Shown in pieces: positions 38,221-47,351 of a stretch of DNA of 64,000 nucleotides. Source of the DNA: Thalassolituus sp. GTDB lineage: Bacteria; Pseudomonadota; Gammaproteobacteria; Pseudomonadales; Oceanobacteraceae. The stretch covers positions 1-64,000 of the forward strand of contig PDUK01000023.1 in assembly GCA_006212115.1 (NCBI GenBank). The letters run 5' to 3'. The notes below the pieces were generated by a model. The model made no database searches. It worked only from the letters and a program-made list of their open reading frames with translations, and was not told where the DNA came from. Within the stretch, counting starts at the first letter, position 1; each line of letters begins with the position of its first letter. Made by a program: the position numbers and the translations under genes.

Positions 38221-39867
38221 ATGACCGAAACTGAATTTCAAGCGGCAATATCGGCACTGCTCCCCGATACCGTGCCCGTCCTTGTGGTCGACGATGACCC
38301 CTCTGTGATAGACGTTACTCGTCTTGTCTTATCTCGCTATCGTTTTGAACAACGACCAGTTGAAGTGTTGCAAGCTCGCTCGGCTAAGGAAGGTCAGCGA
38401 ATCCTTGCAGAGCGCCCCGATATTGCCGTGGCGTTTCTTGATGTTGTTATGGCAGAAGATGATGCCGGTTTGAAACTGGTTGAATTTATTCGTAATGAAC
38501 TGAGTAACCAAAAAATACGCATTATTCTGCGCACGGGTCAGGCTGGTTTCGCGCCGGAATACCGAGTTGTGCAGAATTACGACATCAATGATTACCTCGC
38601 CAAAAGTGAATCAACCCAGGAGAGGCTTTATGTCTCTCTGACGGCAGCATTGCGAGGTTATCGGGATATTCTGGCGTCTGAGTTTTTTGCTTCCCGGGTC
38701 GCTGCAGCAGAGCATCAGCGCCGTCTGACTGAACAGGCGCTGGAAGAAAAATCCCGGTTTCTTGCTCATCTGAGTCACGAGATTCGCAACCCGCTGACAG
38801 GTATGGTGGGGATCGTAGAGTTACTTGAAGATGCTGAATCCACGGAGCGGGCGGAGTTATTGGACAGTCTCGATTTTACCGTCCAGACGCTGCTGGGGGT
38901 GGTCGACGATGTATTGGATGTCGCTAAGATCGAAGCTGGGAAATTCCGTCTGCAGGAAGCCGCATTTAATATTCGCCATTGGTTAAAGCGTACCGCATCT
39001 ACCTATGCTGCAACGCTTCGCCAGAAGGGGATTCATCTTTCTTACGATGTTGCCGAAGATTTACCCGAATCCCTGATCGGAGATCAGACGAGACTCCGGC
39101 AGGTATTATCTAACTTTCTTAGCAATGCCGCTCGATTCACCCCGGTTGGCGGTCAGGTCACGATAAAGCTTACGGGCACTCAGACCGATGATCAGCTGAT
39201 GTTTTTTCTTGCTGTATCGGATACCGGTGTCGGCATTGCGTCGGATCGCCTGACCTCTGTGTTTAATCCTTATGAGCAGGAGGACGCGCAGACGTCGGAG
39301 GTTTATGGTGGGACTGGGCTTGGGTTAAGTCTATGCCGCAATCTGGCCGAGCTCATGAAGGGGTCGGTTGGTGTCACCAGTCGCCAGGGTAAGGGCTCCA
39401 CCTTTTGGCTGGAAGTGCCTCTGAAAGTTGATAATCCGATAGGAAGCGAGAGCGGCAGTCAGAATGGCAAACGTCCCGGGCAACCACTGACGATATTGGT
39501 ATGCGAAGATGACGCAACCAATCAACGCACATTGCGCGTGATTCTGGAAAAGAAGGGCGTTGCGGTTAAAGCTTTTGATCACGGCAGGGCGTTGGTAGAC
39601 AGCGAAGAGTGGCGCCGTGCTGATGCAGTCATTATGGATTGTCATATGCCAGAATTGGACGGTATGGCCGCAGCGCGGATCTTGCGAGACCAAGGGTGTG
39701 AATGTCCGATTCTTGCGCTCACTGCAGGCGTGACGGATTCCGAGCGCCATGAATGCCTGGAGGCCGGTATGGATTGTGTTATCAGTAAGCCTGTGGATTA
39801 CGCGATGCTATACGATCAGGTGCTCGCCCTGGTTCACAAGGGGAGGCACCCGGTTCGTATTGCCTGA
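38221..39867 (+). CDS. cytoplasmic hybrid histidine kinase (REC-HisKA-HATPase-REC)
   Basis: The 548-residue protein has, in order: a receiver domain with Asp74 (AFLDVVMAEDD), a coiled linker, a HisKA domain with His186 (FLAHLSHEIRNPL), a HATPase with DTGVGIASDRL and GGTGLGLSL, and a second receiver with Asp473 (VIMDCHMPELDG). There is no membrane helix or known sensor domain. The input is probably phosphotransfer to the first receiver, whose DxSx2D is the unusual DVVMAEDDAG form with a shifted acidic cluster. No DNA-binding output protein is adjacent. Confidence 0.9.
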   Translation: MTETEFQAAISALLPDTVPVLVVDDDPSVIDVTRLVLSRYRFEQRPVEVLQARSAKEGQRILAERPDIAVAFLDVVMAEDDAGLKLVEFIRNELSNQKIRIILRTGQAGFAPEYRVVQNYDINDYLAKSESTQERLYVSLTAALRGYRDILASEFFASRVAAAEHQRRLTEQALEEKSRFLAHLSHEIRNPLTGMVGIVELLEDAESTERAELLDSLDFTVQTLLGVVDDVLDVAKIEAGKFRLQEAAFNIRHWLKRTASTYAATLRQKGIHLSYDVAEDLPESLIGDQTRLRQVLSNFLSNAARFTPVGGQVTIKLTGTQTDDQLMFFLAVSDTGVGIASDRLTSVFNPYEQEDAQTSEVYGGTGLGLSLCRNLAELMKGSVGVTSRQGKGSTFWLEVPLKVDNPIGSESGSQNGKRPGQPLTILVCEDDATNQRTLRVILEKKGVAVKAFDHGRALVDSEEWRRADAVIMDCHMPELDGMAAARILRDQGCECPILALTAGVTDSERHECLEAGMDCVISKPVDYAMLYDQVLALVHKGRHPVRIA

Positions 39868-39901
39868 CTGAATTGTTCAGGGGGTTTTAGTTTTGCCCAT
39901 A

Positions 39902-42289
39902 TCAGTCTTTGTCGCTTTCGCCCATTTTTGCAATTTCTTCAAGGCGCTTAATGATTTCCCCGTTGACCGTGCCATCCGGGAATTGACCATTCTCATCCGC
40001 AATGCCCGGCTCCCTGCCAAGCAATAAATGCATGGCCTCGTCGACGTGCTTCACGCAATAGACGTGGAATTTACCGTCCTCAATTGCCTTCAGGACGTTA
40101 TCGTGCAGTACCAGGTTGCGTTGGTTGGCGGCCGGGATAATTACACCTTGCTTGCCGGTTAAGCCGCGCGCTTCACAGAGCCGGAAAAACCCCTCAATTT
40201 TCTCATTTACACCACCGATAGCCTGAGCCTCACCGTACTGGTTCACCGACCCGGTGATGGCAAAGCTCTGATCGATTGGTGTATGAATCAGTGCGGATAT
40301 CAAGCACACCAGCTCGGCCATGGAGGCGCTGTCGCCGTCCACGTATCCGTACGACTGCTCCATAGCGATGTGAGCAGAAATGGCCAGAGGGAAACGTTGC
40401 GCATAGCGGTTGCCAAGGAAACCGGTCAGGATCATCACACCCTTGGAGTGAATGGCCTGTCCTAGCGCGACTTCACGTTCGATATCAACGACACCTTTGG
40501 AGCCCGGGTAAACCGACGTTGTGATCCGTGCGGGAGAACCGAAGCTGGTATCGCCGAGTGACATCACTGTCAGGCCGTTGATTTTACCAATAGCGGTACC
40601 GGATGTTTCCAGAAGAACCGTACCATCGAGCATTTGCTCGAAAAGCTTGTCGTATACCCGGCCTGTTCGTTCCTGCTTCGATTTCAGGGCTCGATCAATA
40701 TGGGTTGTGGTGATCAACTCATCCTGAGCGAGCTTGCGAATAAAATCGGCTTCCGCGAGCAGGTCGAATTGATCGCCGATTAATGCGCTGAGTGTGTCCT
40801 GTTGTTCCGCGAGTCGCGCACTGTGGCGGATCATACGTTCAACTGCGGCTTTGTCGAGGTCAGCGTATTTCTGTTCGTCGACGCGGCTCTTCAGAAGCTG
40901 GGCATAGGCGTGGACGTGTTCATCCGTGAGGTCAATGTCACTGTCGAAGTCGACCAGTGTCCGGAACAGACGCTTGAAGTCCTCGTCATGCTCTTGCAGT
41001 AAGTAATAAATCTGGCGAGAGCCAATCAGTACCAGCTTAAAGTTAAGTGGGATGACATCCGGAACCAGAGACGTAGTGTTCAGTAGACCTACTTCTGAAT
41101 ACGGCGACTCCATCTTCAATTCATTTGATTGCAGTGCGCGTTTCAATGCATCCCAGACGAAAGGCTCTGAGAGAACCTTCTCCGCATCTAGTATCAGATA
41201 GCCGCCGTTTGCCTTGTGCAACGCGCCGGGTGCAATTTTCTGATAGTTGGTAACCAGAGCACCTTGTTCACTGACGTACTCGATTCGACCAACCAGATTG
41301 GCGTAGGAGGGGTGGGGTTCGTAAATCACAGGTGCGCCGCTATCAGGCGCGTGATGCGTGGCAATGTTGGGTAACAGCGAATCTTCCAGGCTACTGCGTT
41401 TGGCGTACTCTTCCCGCAGGTCCATCAAGCGTTCTTCGACCAGTTCTTCCAGTACCAATGACGGAAGGTGTTCTTCCATCTCGGTAATGTAGTCCATGAC
41501 GGGCTCGTGGTGGGAGAAGGCAGTGCGAATAGGAGAAAGAAGAGGGGTGATCGCTTCTCGAATGGTCTCTTGATTCAGGCGGCGCAATTCGTTGCTGCTT
41601 TCACGTTTCCATTGTGGCAGTTCGGCGAGTTGTTCGCTGAGCATGTGCTCTAATTCGCCGATGTCATTATGGAAGGTTTCACGCTCATCTTCAGAAAGCT
41701 GTGCAAACTCAGTCTCGTCGAGCGCCTTGCCATCGCGCATCGGGGTAAAGCTGATTGCATTTGAATCGCGATAAACCGCAACGCCTCTTTTGTGTGCTTC
41801 GCGTTCGACTGTCTCAATTGCACGGTCATAGCGGCGATTAAAGGTGTAATCGATGGCCGATTTTTTCTGCTGGTAAGTCGGGTGTTCGAGGACCGCGGGA
41901 AAGCTTGCGATCAGTTGGTCGATCAATTCGGTCATCAGGCCCTTGAAGTCACTGGCCTCTTGCGGGAGTAATGCCAGAACCTTTGGCTCGCGCGGATTGT
42001 TGAAGTTGTTGACGTAACACCAGATGTCCGGCGTTGCCTGGCGCTTGGCTTCACTTTTCAGATAATCACGCACATAGGAAGAGCGACCCGTTCCGGTATC
42101 TCCCATGACAAATATGTTGTAGCCGGGTCGCTCCATTGCGACACCGAACTGAATTGCGTTGACTGCGCGTTCCTGGCCAAGGACGCCGTGAAAAGGCTCG
42201 AGGTCGGCAGTGGTATTGAAGTTCAGTGAATCTGGGTGAATAGTTTGTGTGGCGAGAGAGTGGGGTAACGCTTGTGGCTGTTGGCTCAT
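39902..42289 (-). CDS. Lon-related ATP-dependent protease
   Basis: A 795-residue protein: N-terminal AAA domain with Walker A GDTGTGRSS (Lys of the usual GKS replaced by Arg) and a later ATPase region, and a C-terminal Lon protease domain. The catalytic pair is Ser654 (GDSASMAE) and Lys697 (GGVNEKIEG), 43 residues apart as in E. coli Lon. It is the AAA_32 type found with or instead of classical Lon in marine gammaproteobacteria. It starts divergent from the YbfE-like gene. Confidence 0.9.
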   Translation of the reverse strand: MSQQPQALPHSLATQTIHPDSLNFNTTADLEPFHGVLGQERAVNAIQFGVAMERPGYNIFVMGDTGTGRSSYVRDYLKSEAKRQATPDIWCYVNNFNNPREPKVLALLPQEASDFKGLMTELIDQLIASFPAVLEHPTYQQKKSAIDYTFNRRYDRAIETVEREAHKRGVAVYRDSNAISFTPMRDGKALDETEFAQLSEDERETFHNDIGELEHMLSEQLAELPQWKRESSNELRRLNQETIREAITPLLSPIRTAFSHHEPVMDYITEMEEHLPSLVLEELVEERLMDLREEYAKRSSLEDSLLPNIATHHAPDSGAPVIYEPHPSYANLVGRIEYVSEQGALVTNYQKIAPGALHKANGGYLILDAEKVLSEPFVWDALKRALQSNELKMESPYSEVGLLNTTSLVPDVIPLNFKLVLIGSRQIYYLLQEHDEDFKRLFRTLVDFDSDIDLTDEHVHAYAQLLKSRVDEQKYADLDKAAVERMIRHSARLAEQQDTLSALIGDQFDLLAEADFIRKLAQDELITTTHIDRALKSKQERTGRVYDKLFEQMLDGTVLLETSGTAIGKINGLTVMSLGDTSFGSPARITTSVYPGSKGVVDIEREVALGQAIHSKGVMILTGFLGNRYAQRFPLAISAHIAMEQSYGYVDGDSASMAELVCLISALIHTPIDQSFAITGSVNQYGEAQAIGGVNEKIEGFFRLCEARGLTGKQGVIIPAANQRNLVLHDNVLKAIEDGKFHVYCVKHVDEAMHLLLGREPGIADENGQFPDGTVNGEIIKRLEEIAKMGESDKD

Positions 42290-42384
42290 TGTCTGCTTAT
42301 TGTCGCTTCTGAAAATTACAGTTAACAGCGAGTCGACGGATAAGACAAGCCCGGTTGAGTCTTGCGTGCTTTGTCAGGCGCGTA

Positions 42385-42412
42385 TTGCTTTTGTTGCGAG
42401 GTCGGGGATAAT
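42385..42412 (+). promoter_or_regulatory. candidate promoter of the ybfE-like gene
   Basis: TTGCTT at 42385-42390 and GATAAT at 42407-42412 are 16 bases apart, in the 242-base gap between the divergent protease and ybfE-like genes. A CTGCT-N4-AGCAG palindrome lies between this promoter and the start codon. Confidence 0.35.
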
Positions 42413-42531
42413 TCGCCACGCAGCTATTGGTTTTCGTCTTCGAAGCAGTCTGCTAGAGCTTGCCTGGGCCTGTTCAGGGTTCAGGGGTAACATGATTGTC
42501 TGCTGTTTAGCAGAGTAGTTTAGGTGTGTGC

Positions 42532-42801
42532 ATGTCGGTCCAGCCGGAAGACAGAACAACAATCGATATGTTCAGTACGACCCGACCGGGTCGTCCGCGT
42601 AGTAATCCGTACGACCGAACCCAACAGTCGCGATTGAATAAACGCAGTCAGCGGTTGCGTGATAAGCACGCAGGCCTGCATCGTCTCGAGGTGAAGTTGC
42701 CGGCGGATGTCGTGGCCGCTCTGGACGACGCCGGAGAAGAGCTCGGAATGTCACGTGCAGAGGTCATTACCAAAGCACTGGAGCAATGGTTGCATCTCTG
42801 A
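42532..42801 (+). CDS. ybfE: YbfE-like ribbon-helix-helix protein
   Basis: An 89-residue basic protein matching E. coli YbfE: DRTTIDMF, RPGRPRSNPYDR and the ribbon-helix-helix part HRLEVKLPADVVAALDDAGEELGMSRAEVI. In E. coli ybfE is in the LexA regulon and its role is unknown. I looked upstream for a LexA box (CTG-N10-CAG) and found none of that spacing; the CTGCTGTTTAGCAG element has only eight bases between the triplets. Confidence 0.82.
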   Translation: MSVQPEDRTTIDMFSTTRPGRPRSNPYDRTQQSRLNKRSQRLRDKHAGLHRLEVKLPADVVAALDDAGEELGMSRAEVITKALEQWLHL

Positions 42802-42834
42802 TGCGTTGATTCGTCCAACTGGCCATCTAAGGTC

Positions 42835-42861
42835 TTGATTCTTAACTGGCTTTTGGATAAT
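42835..42861 (+). promoter_or_regulatory. candidate promoter of the 4.5S RNA gene
   Basis: GATAAT at 42856-42861 is a good -10, with TTGATT at 42835-42840 (15-base spacing). A start about seven bases downstream would leave a leader of about 25 bases before the predicted mature RNA, much like the leader removed by RNase P in E. coli. Confidence 0.5.
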
Positions 42862-42892
42862 GTACGCCTCCCTGCTGATCGCAGGTCGTTAT

Positions 42893-43006
42893 GGTGGCCC
42901 CTGCCGGTCCCCTCGCAACGATACACCGCGAACCCCGCCAGGTCCGGAAGGAAGCAACGGTAGTGGTCGACTCGTGTGCCGGGGTGTGGCTGGTATAGAG
43001 GTCATC
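42893..43006 (+). ncRNA. ffs: 4.5S RNA of the signal recognition particle
   Basis: The apical loop sequence CCAGGTCCGGAAGGAAGCA, which binds Ffh, lies at 42940-42958, and GTGTGCCGGGGTGTGGCTGG follows as in E. coli. The closing helix pairs GGTGGCCCCTG at the 5' end with the GTATAGAGGTCATC region at the 3' end, with several G-U pairs, giving a predicted length of 114 bases, the same as in E. coli. Position before dnaX is common in proteobacteria. The 3' boundary is an estimate from the helix. Confidence 0.95.
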
Positions 43007-43129
43007 TCCAATATCCCCTCTCTGTCTCATGTTTTCTCTCTTCGCAGTACTCCCAGATAGTCACTGACTTTCCCTGTGTATATGGTTATCATGCGCACAT
43101 ACTAAGTTTGGCCGGCCGATTAGAATTTA

Positions 43130-45247
43130 ATGAGTTATCAGGTACTTGCGCGGAAGTGGCGACCACGTTTCTTTGATGAAATGGTCGGCCAGGAACACGT
43201 CTTACGGGCGCTGATCAACGCACTCAACGAAGGGCGTCTCCATCACGCCTACCTGTTTACCGGTACTCGTGGTGTAGGTAAGACAACCATCGCCCGTATT
43301 CTGGCCAAATGCCTGAACTGCGAAGAGGGTGTCAGTGCGAGACCCTGTGGTACCTGCACCTCCTGCTGTGAAATTGCGGAAGGGCGCTTTGTCGACCTTA
43401 TCGAGGTGGATGCGGCTTCAAGAACCCGTGTAGAAGACACGCGAGAGTTGCTTGATAACGTTCAGTACGCGCCGACTCGCGGTCGCTTCAAGGTTTACCT
43501 GATTGACGAGGTGCACATGCTGTCAACGCACAGCTTTAACGCACTTTTGAAAACACTCGAAGAACCCCCAGAACATGTTAAGTTTTTGCTGGCGACAACA
43601 GACCCGCAGAAGCTTCCTGTCACCATTCTTTCCCGATGCCTGCAGTTCAGCCTGAAGAATATGACCCCTGAGCGTATTGTGGGGTATCTCGGCAAAGTTC
43701 TGGACGCTGAATCCGTTCCTTACGATGAACCCGCACTTTGGTCTCTTGGGCGCGCGGCGCAGGGCAGCATGCGTGATGCCCTGTCTCTGACTGATCAGGC
43801 GATCGCATTTGGTGAGGGTGAGGTTCATGACGCTCAGGTCAATGCCATGCTTGGCAGTATGGACCGCGGACGTCTGTTCCGCCTGGCAGAAGTGATGGCC
43901 AAAGCTGACGCGGCGGAAATACTTGCTGAAACGGCATCCATGGCTGAGCATTCACCGGATTACGACGAGATTTTGCAGGGGTTGCTGCACATCTGGCACC
44001 GGGCGTCGTTGGCGCAAGTGGTCCCGGATGCGATCGACAATGCAGAGGGCGACCGGGAAGCAATACTGCAGTTATCCATGGCGATGCCTGCCGAAGATCT
44101 GCAGCTCTGCTACCAGATCGCATTGCAAGGTCGACAGGATCTGGCAATTGCTCCCGATCCCCGTCAAGGCTTTGAAATGATTCTGCTGCGTATGCTGGCG
44201 TTCCGGCCTGCACCGGAATCTGTGCCGGAGCTGGATCTTGTTTCGGCGCTCGAAAAAAAAAAGGCAATAGCGCCTGACGAACGGCGTTCAGTCCAACCAG
44301 TTCAATCTGAAAGTGAAGTGAAACCGGCATCTGGCGCTAGTCCAGAGTGCGGTGAGTCTTCTGAAGCGCATGACGTTGCGCAGCCGTCGGTCGAAGAGTC
44401 CTCCCGGCCGGAAGCAGATAGCCTTGAGTCGGATGGCCCTGAATCGGAAAGTGCTGAGTCGAACAGTCTTTACGCCAGCGTAAACCAAGCCGAGCCTCAA
44501 AAAACTGAAGATGATTCCGCCCGGCCTGACGTCACCCAGTCAGAGGCCGCTCAAACCGATGTGGCTGAGCTTGAGGTAACTGGGTCTGAGGTAGCAGCGC
44601 CTGAGGTGACTGCCCCTGAAACCGAGAACAGCCCACAGCAACCGCCTGCATCAGATCAGTCTGCAGGTAAGCCTCTGAGTTCATTGATGGATGGCTCTGC
44701 CGGTGATAGCTCTGTCGGTGGTGGCTTTGCCAATGTAGCAGCGAACGTAGCAGCGGAAGACGCCGCATCTACGATAGAGAGCACGATAGAGACCACAGTA
44801 GAAACGCCATCTGAAAGTGCACCAGAGTCCCTGGATGCATCAGCATTGCCTGAGATTGCTGCACACACATGGCATCTTTGGGTCGATCATCTGACCCTGG
44901 CGGGTCTGCCGATGGCGATAGCCAGAAACAGTGCGCTGGTATCTGTCTCTGATTCTGCTGGTAGTCTGATCCTTGAGTTCGATGTCGATCCCGCGCAAGG
45001 TGCACTTTACAACGATACCCAGCGTCAGCGGATTGCGGCCGCATTGGCGGAGCATCTACCCGGGGTATCTTTAACGATGTCATTGACTCCTCCAAGAGGG
45101 GAAACGCCGGAGCAAAGGCGTCAGCGATTGCTGGCGGATGCTCTGTATTCTGCGCGTCAGGCAATCGACAGCGATCCAGTCGTAAATCAGATTGTTGCTG
45201 AGTTGGGCGGGCAGGTTATCGACGAGACCGTCCGACCTAACTCGTAG
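43130..45247 (+). CDS. dnaX: DNA polymerase III tau subunit (and frameshifted gamma)
   Basis: The clamp-loader ATPase of 705 residues: Walker A GTRGVGKT at 45-52, zinc ligands Cys64, 73, 76 and 79 (the same numbers as E. coli), and DEVHMLS. After residue 370 comes a disordered acidic linker of roughly 200 residues (Glu, Ser, Ala, Pro), then the tau-specific C-terminal domain that binds the polymerase alpha subunit. At 44253-44262 lies a run of ten A residues containing the A AAA AAG slip site; see the separate entry. It is first of an operon with ybaB, recR and rnd. Confidence 0.97.
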   Translation: MSYQVLARKWRPRFFDEMVGQEHVLRALINALNEGRLHHAYLFTGTRGVGKTTIARILAKCLNCEEGVSARPCGTCTSCCEIAEGRFVDLIEVDAASRTRVEDTRELLDNVQYAPTRGRFKVYLIDEVHMLSTHSFNALLKTLEEPPEHVKFLLATTDPQKLPVTILSRCLQFSLKNMTPERIVGYLGKVLDAESVPYDEPALWSLGRAAQGSMRDALSLTDQAIAFGEGEVHDAQVNAMLGSMDRGRLFRLAEVMAKADAAEILAETASMAEHSPDYDEILQGLLHIWHRASLAQVVPDAIDNAEGDREAILQLSMAMPAEDLQLCYQIALQGRQDLAIAPDPRQGFEMILLRMLAFRPAPESVPELDLVSALEKKKAIAPDERRSVQPVQSESEVKPASGASPECGESSEAHDVAQPSVEESSRPEADSLESDGPESESAESNSLYASVNQAEPQKTEDDSARPDVTQSEAAQTDVAELEVTGSEVAAPEVTAPETENSPQQPPASDQSAGKPLSSLMDGSAGDSSVGGGFANVAANVAAEDAASTIESTIETTVETPSESAPESLDASALPEIAAHTWHLWVDHLTLAGLPMAIARNSALVSVSDSAGSLILEFDVDPAQGALYNDTQRQRIAAALAEHLPGVSLTMSLTPPRGETPEQRRQRLLADALYSARQAIDSDPVVNQIVAELGGQVIDETVRPNS
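44253..44289 (+). promoter_or_regulatory. dnaX slip site and possible hairpin (gamma subunit frameshift)
   Basis: Ten A residues at 44253-44262 plus G44263 contain the heptamer A AAA AAG in the correct phase. A -1 shift adds Gly-Asn-Ser-Ala and stops at the TGA at 44275, giving a product of about 382 residues that ends after the ATPase and oligomerisation domains. A +1 change stops at TAG 44268. A small stem (GCGCC with GGCGT) starts about seven bases after the heptamer. Confidence 0.75.
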
Positions 45248-45344
45248 AGCGGTGAGACGAAAAATCAGAACGTCAAATAGAAAGACGTTAAACACAAGGG
45301 CTGGCGGGATTAACGCCGACAGCACCGACTGAAGAGAGGTACGT

Positions 45345-45671
45345 ATGATTAAAGGTGGAATGGGCAATCTGATGAAGCAGGCCCAAAAGATGCAGGAACA
45401 GATGGCCAAAGCTCAGGAAGAATTGGCGTCTGCAGAAGTAACCGGCGAAGCGGGTGCGGGTCTGGTGAAAGTCGTGATGACAGGGCGCCACGATGTGAAA
45501 CGCGTCGATCTTGACGACTCTATCATGGAAGAAGACAAGGAGCTGCTCGAAGATTTGCTCGCTGCCGCTGTTAACGATGCCGTACGAAAAATTGAACAGA
45601 ACAACCAAGAGCATATGTCTAAGCTGACGTCTGGCATGGGCTTGCCTGCGGGTATGAAGCTGCCGTTCTGA
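45345..45671 (+). CDS. ybaB: YbaB/EbfC nucleoid-associated protein
   Basis: A 108-residue DNA-binding dimer of the YbaB/EbfC family: [21 protein letters not shown] helix, then [21 protein letters not shown] and the C-terminal [18 protein letters not shown]. It lies between dnaX and recR as in most bacteria. The ATG has GAGAGG upstream at good distance. Confidence 0.96.
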   Translation: MIKGGMGNLMKQAQKMQEQMAKAQEELASAEVTGEAGAGLVKVVMTGRHDVKRVDLDDSIMEEDKELLEDLLAAAVNDAVRKIEQNNQEHMSKLTSGMGLPAGMKLPF

Positions 45672-45675
45672 TTGA

Positions 45676-46209
45676 ATGAAGACTTCTTCTGACTACACGC
45701 AGTTGTGTCGTTTACTGGGTGAGCTGCCGGGTGTTGGCAGCAATGCGGCCGAGAGAATGGCCGAATGGTTGATACATCATGGCCCGCGGACTGAGTTGGA
45801 AGTGGTTCTGAATGGTATTAACGATGCCGGAGTGTGTCCCGACTGCAATCGGTTAATGTCGCGCTCCGGGTGCTCCGGTTGTGGTCAGGCCGATCCAGAC
45901 TCTTCCGTCTTGCTGGTCTGTGCGACTGAGAAAGATCTGCGCGCGATTAACGATGCAACTGAGTTTGCTGGGCCGGTTTTTGTGCTGCATGGTGAGTTAT
46001 CGCCATCGCGTAATATTGGCCCCGCTCAGTTACAGCTCGATAAGCTGGCTATCCGAATAAACGAAATTGATCCCCCGTGTGTGGCGATCGCCGTTTCTGC
46101 CAGTGTAGAAGGCCGGGCAACAGCAGAGTTTATATTCAGGAAAACAGGGCGCTCAGGTCATTCTGGGTCTGTTGAGGAAGTCATTCAGTGGCTGAGAAGT
46201 AGAGATTGA
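45676..46209 (+). CDS. recR: RecR-like recombination protein, divergent and lacking the usual C-terminus
   Basis: RecR works with RecF and RecO to load RecA at gaps. This copy has 177 residues instead of about 200. The helix-hairpin-helix LPGVGSNAAERMA, the zinc finger (Cys54, 57, 66, 69) and the Toprim segment (LLVCATEKDLRAI ... VFVLHGELSPSRNIGP) are recognisable. The strand NPTVEGEAT is present as SASVEGRATAEFI. The conserved C-terminal motif with HGVP.GGELE..DG..L is absent, and the protein ends WLRSRD. The rnd start lies two bases beyond the stop, so no remnant is left. Confidence 0.85.
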   Translation: MKTSSDYTQLCRLLGELPGVGSNAAERMAEWLIHHGPRTELEVVLNGINDAGVCPDCNRLMSRSGCSGCGQADPDSSVLLVCATEKDLRAINDATEFAGPVFVLHGELSPSRNIGPAQLQLDKLAIRINEIDPPCVAIAVSASVEGRATAEFIFRKTGRSGHSGSVEEVIQWLRSRD

Positions 46210-46211
46210 AC

Positions 46212-47348
46212 ATGGTAAATGTCATTGCGCCGGTTCCTGCACCGCTCTGGATTGCGGACGATAAAACACTGCAAGAAGCTTGTCGTCGATGGTCTGAGGC
46301 GGATTTTCTTGCGGTCGATACCGAATTTGTCCGCACCAGCACCTTTTACCCTAAACCAGGGCTGATACAGGTTGCAGACGACCATGGGGCGGCGTTGATT
46401 GATCCCCTGGCTGTGTCCGATTGGTCTGATTTTCGCGCATTGATGGTGTCGTCAGATGTGGTAAAGGTTTTCCACTCATGCGCTGAGGATCTGGAAGTCT
46501 GTAAGCGTATCTTCGATGAAGTGCCTAGTCCTTTATTCGACACTCAGATAGCGATGGCGTTAACTGGATTCGGCAGTTCGGTTGGCTTCCAGAGAGCGGT
46601 AAATGAGCTGCTTGAACTCGACATTCCAAAGGAAGCGACGCGAACGGACTGGCTGCAGCGGCCTTTGACTGAAGTACAGATGGAATACGCCACTGCAGAT
46701 GTTCACTATCTGCATTACCTGTATCCAATGCTAGTCGCCAGGCTTGAGGAAAAAGACCGATTGGGCTGGCTGTATGAAGAGTGCGAACGATTGGTCGATT
46801 CGGCGCGTGAGCCCGAAGGTGATTATAGTTTGGCGTACCACCGGGTTAAATCTGGTTGGAAACTGCGCCCGCAGGAGCAATGTGTGTTGCAATACCTGGC
46901 TGAGTGGCGGGAACAGCAAGCGCGGCTAAAAGATGTGCCCCGTAACAAGGTGGCCGACGATCCGACACTTTGGAATATCGCGCGCTTTGAAGCCCGTAAT
47001 CGTGATCAGCTGATCAAGGCGGGGATGAGGCCGCATATTGTCCGCGATGCTGGAAAACAGGTTCTGGCATTGGTTCAGCGTGGGCTGGAACAAGATGCAG
47101 AAAATTGGCCACAACAGTTGCAGAAACCTCTCTCCATTGACGATGGGAATGTGCTTAAGTCGATGAAAAAAGTCGTTGTCCGCTGTGCTGAGGTACTGGA
47201 TATCCCTGCGGAGTTGCTGGCCAACAAAAAGACGCTCGAGGCGATGATTCGCTCAGAGCAAGATGACTTGCCACCTCACTTATCAGGCTGGCGTAAAGAA
47301 CAAATAGCAGATGCGCTTGTTGAGCATCTGAAAGAAATCAGGCAATAA
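46212..47348 (+). CDS. rnd: ribonuclease D
   Basis: RNase D trims tRNA 3' ends. The 378-residue product has the DEDD exonuclease motifs: Asp36 and Glu38 (AVDTEFVRT), the HSCAEDLE segment and YATADVHYL, followed by the HRDC domain from about 215 (LAEWREQQARLKDVPRNKVADDPTLWNIAR). The ATG at 46212 is preferred; an in-frame TTG at 46206 overlaps the recR stop. Confidence 0.95.
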   Translation: MVNVIAPVPAPLWIADDKTLQEACRRWSEADFLAVDTEFVRTSTFYPKPGLIQVADDHGAALIDPLAVSDWSDFRALMVSSDVVKVFHSCAEDLEVCKRIFDEVPSPLFDTQIAMALTGFGSSVGFQRAVNELLELDIPKEATRTDWLQRPLTEVQMEYATADVHYLHYLYPMLVARLEEKDRLGWLYEECERLVDSAREPEGDYSLAYHRVKSGWKLRPQEQCVLQYLAEWREQQARLKDVPRNKVADDPTLWNIARFEARNRDQLIKAGMRPHIVRDAGKQVLALVQRGLEQDAENWPQQLQKPLSIDDGNVLKSMKKVVVRCAEVLDIPAELLANKKTLEAMIRSEQDDLPPHLSGWRKEQIADALVEHLKEIRQ

Positions 47349-47351
47349 ATT

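Noticed and set aside
42494-42520. LexA box upstream of the ybfE-like gene
   Set aside because: The CTGCTGTTTAGCAG palindrome has eight bases between CTG and CAG, not ten, and the flanks do not match the LexA consensus.
44492-44768. Minus-strand frames opposite the dnaX linker
   Set aside because: They mirror the repetitive acidic linker codons and contain no family motif.
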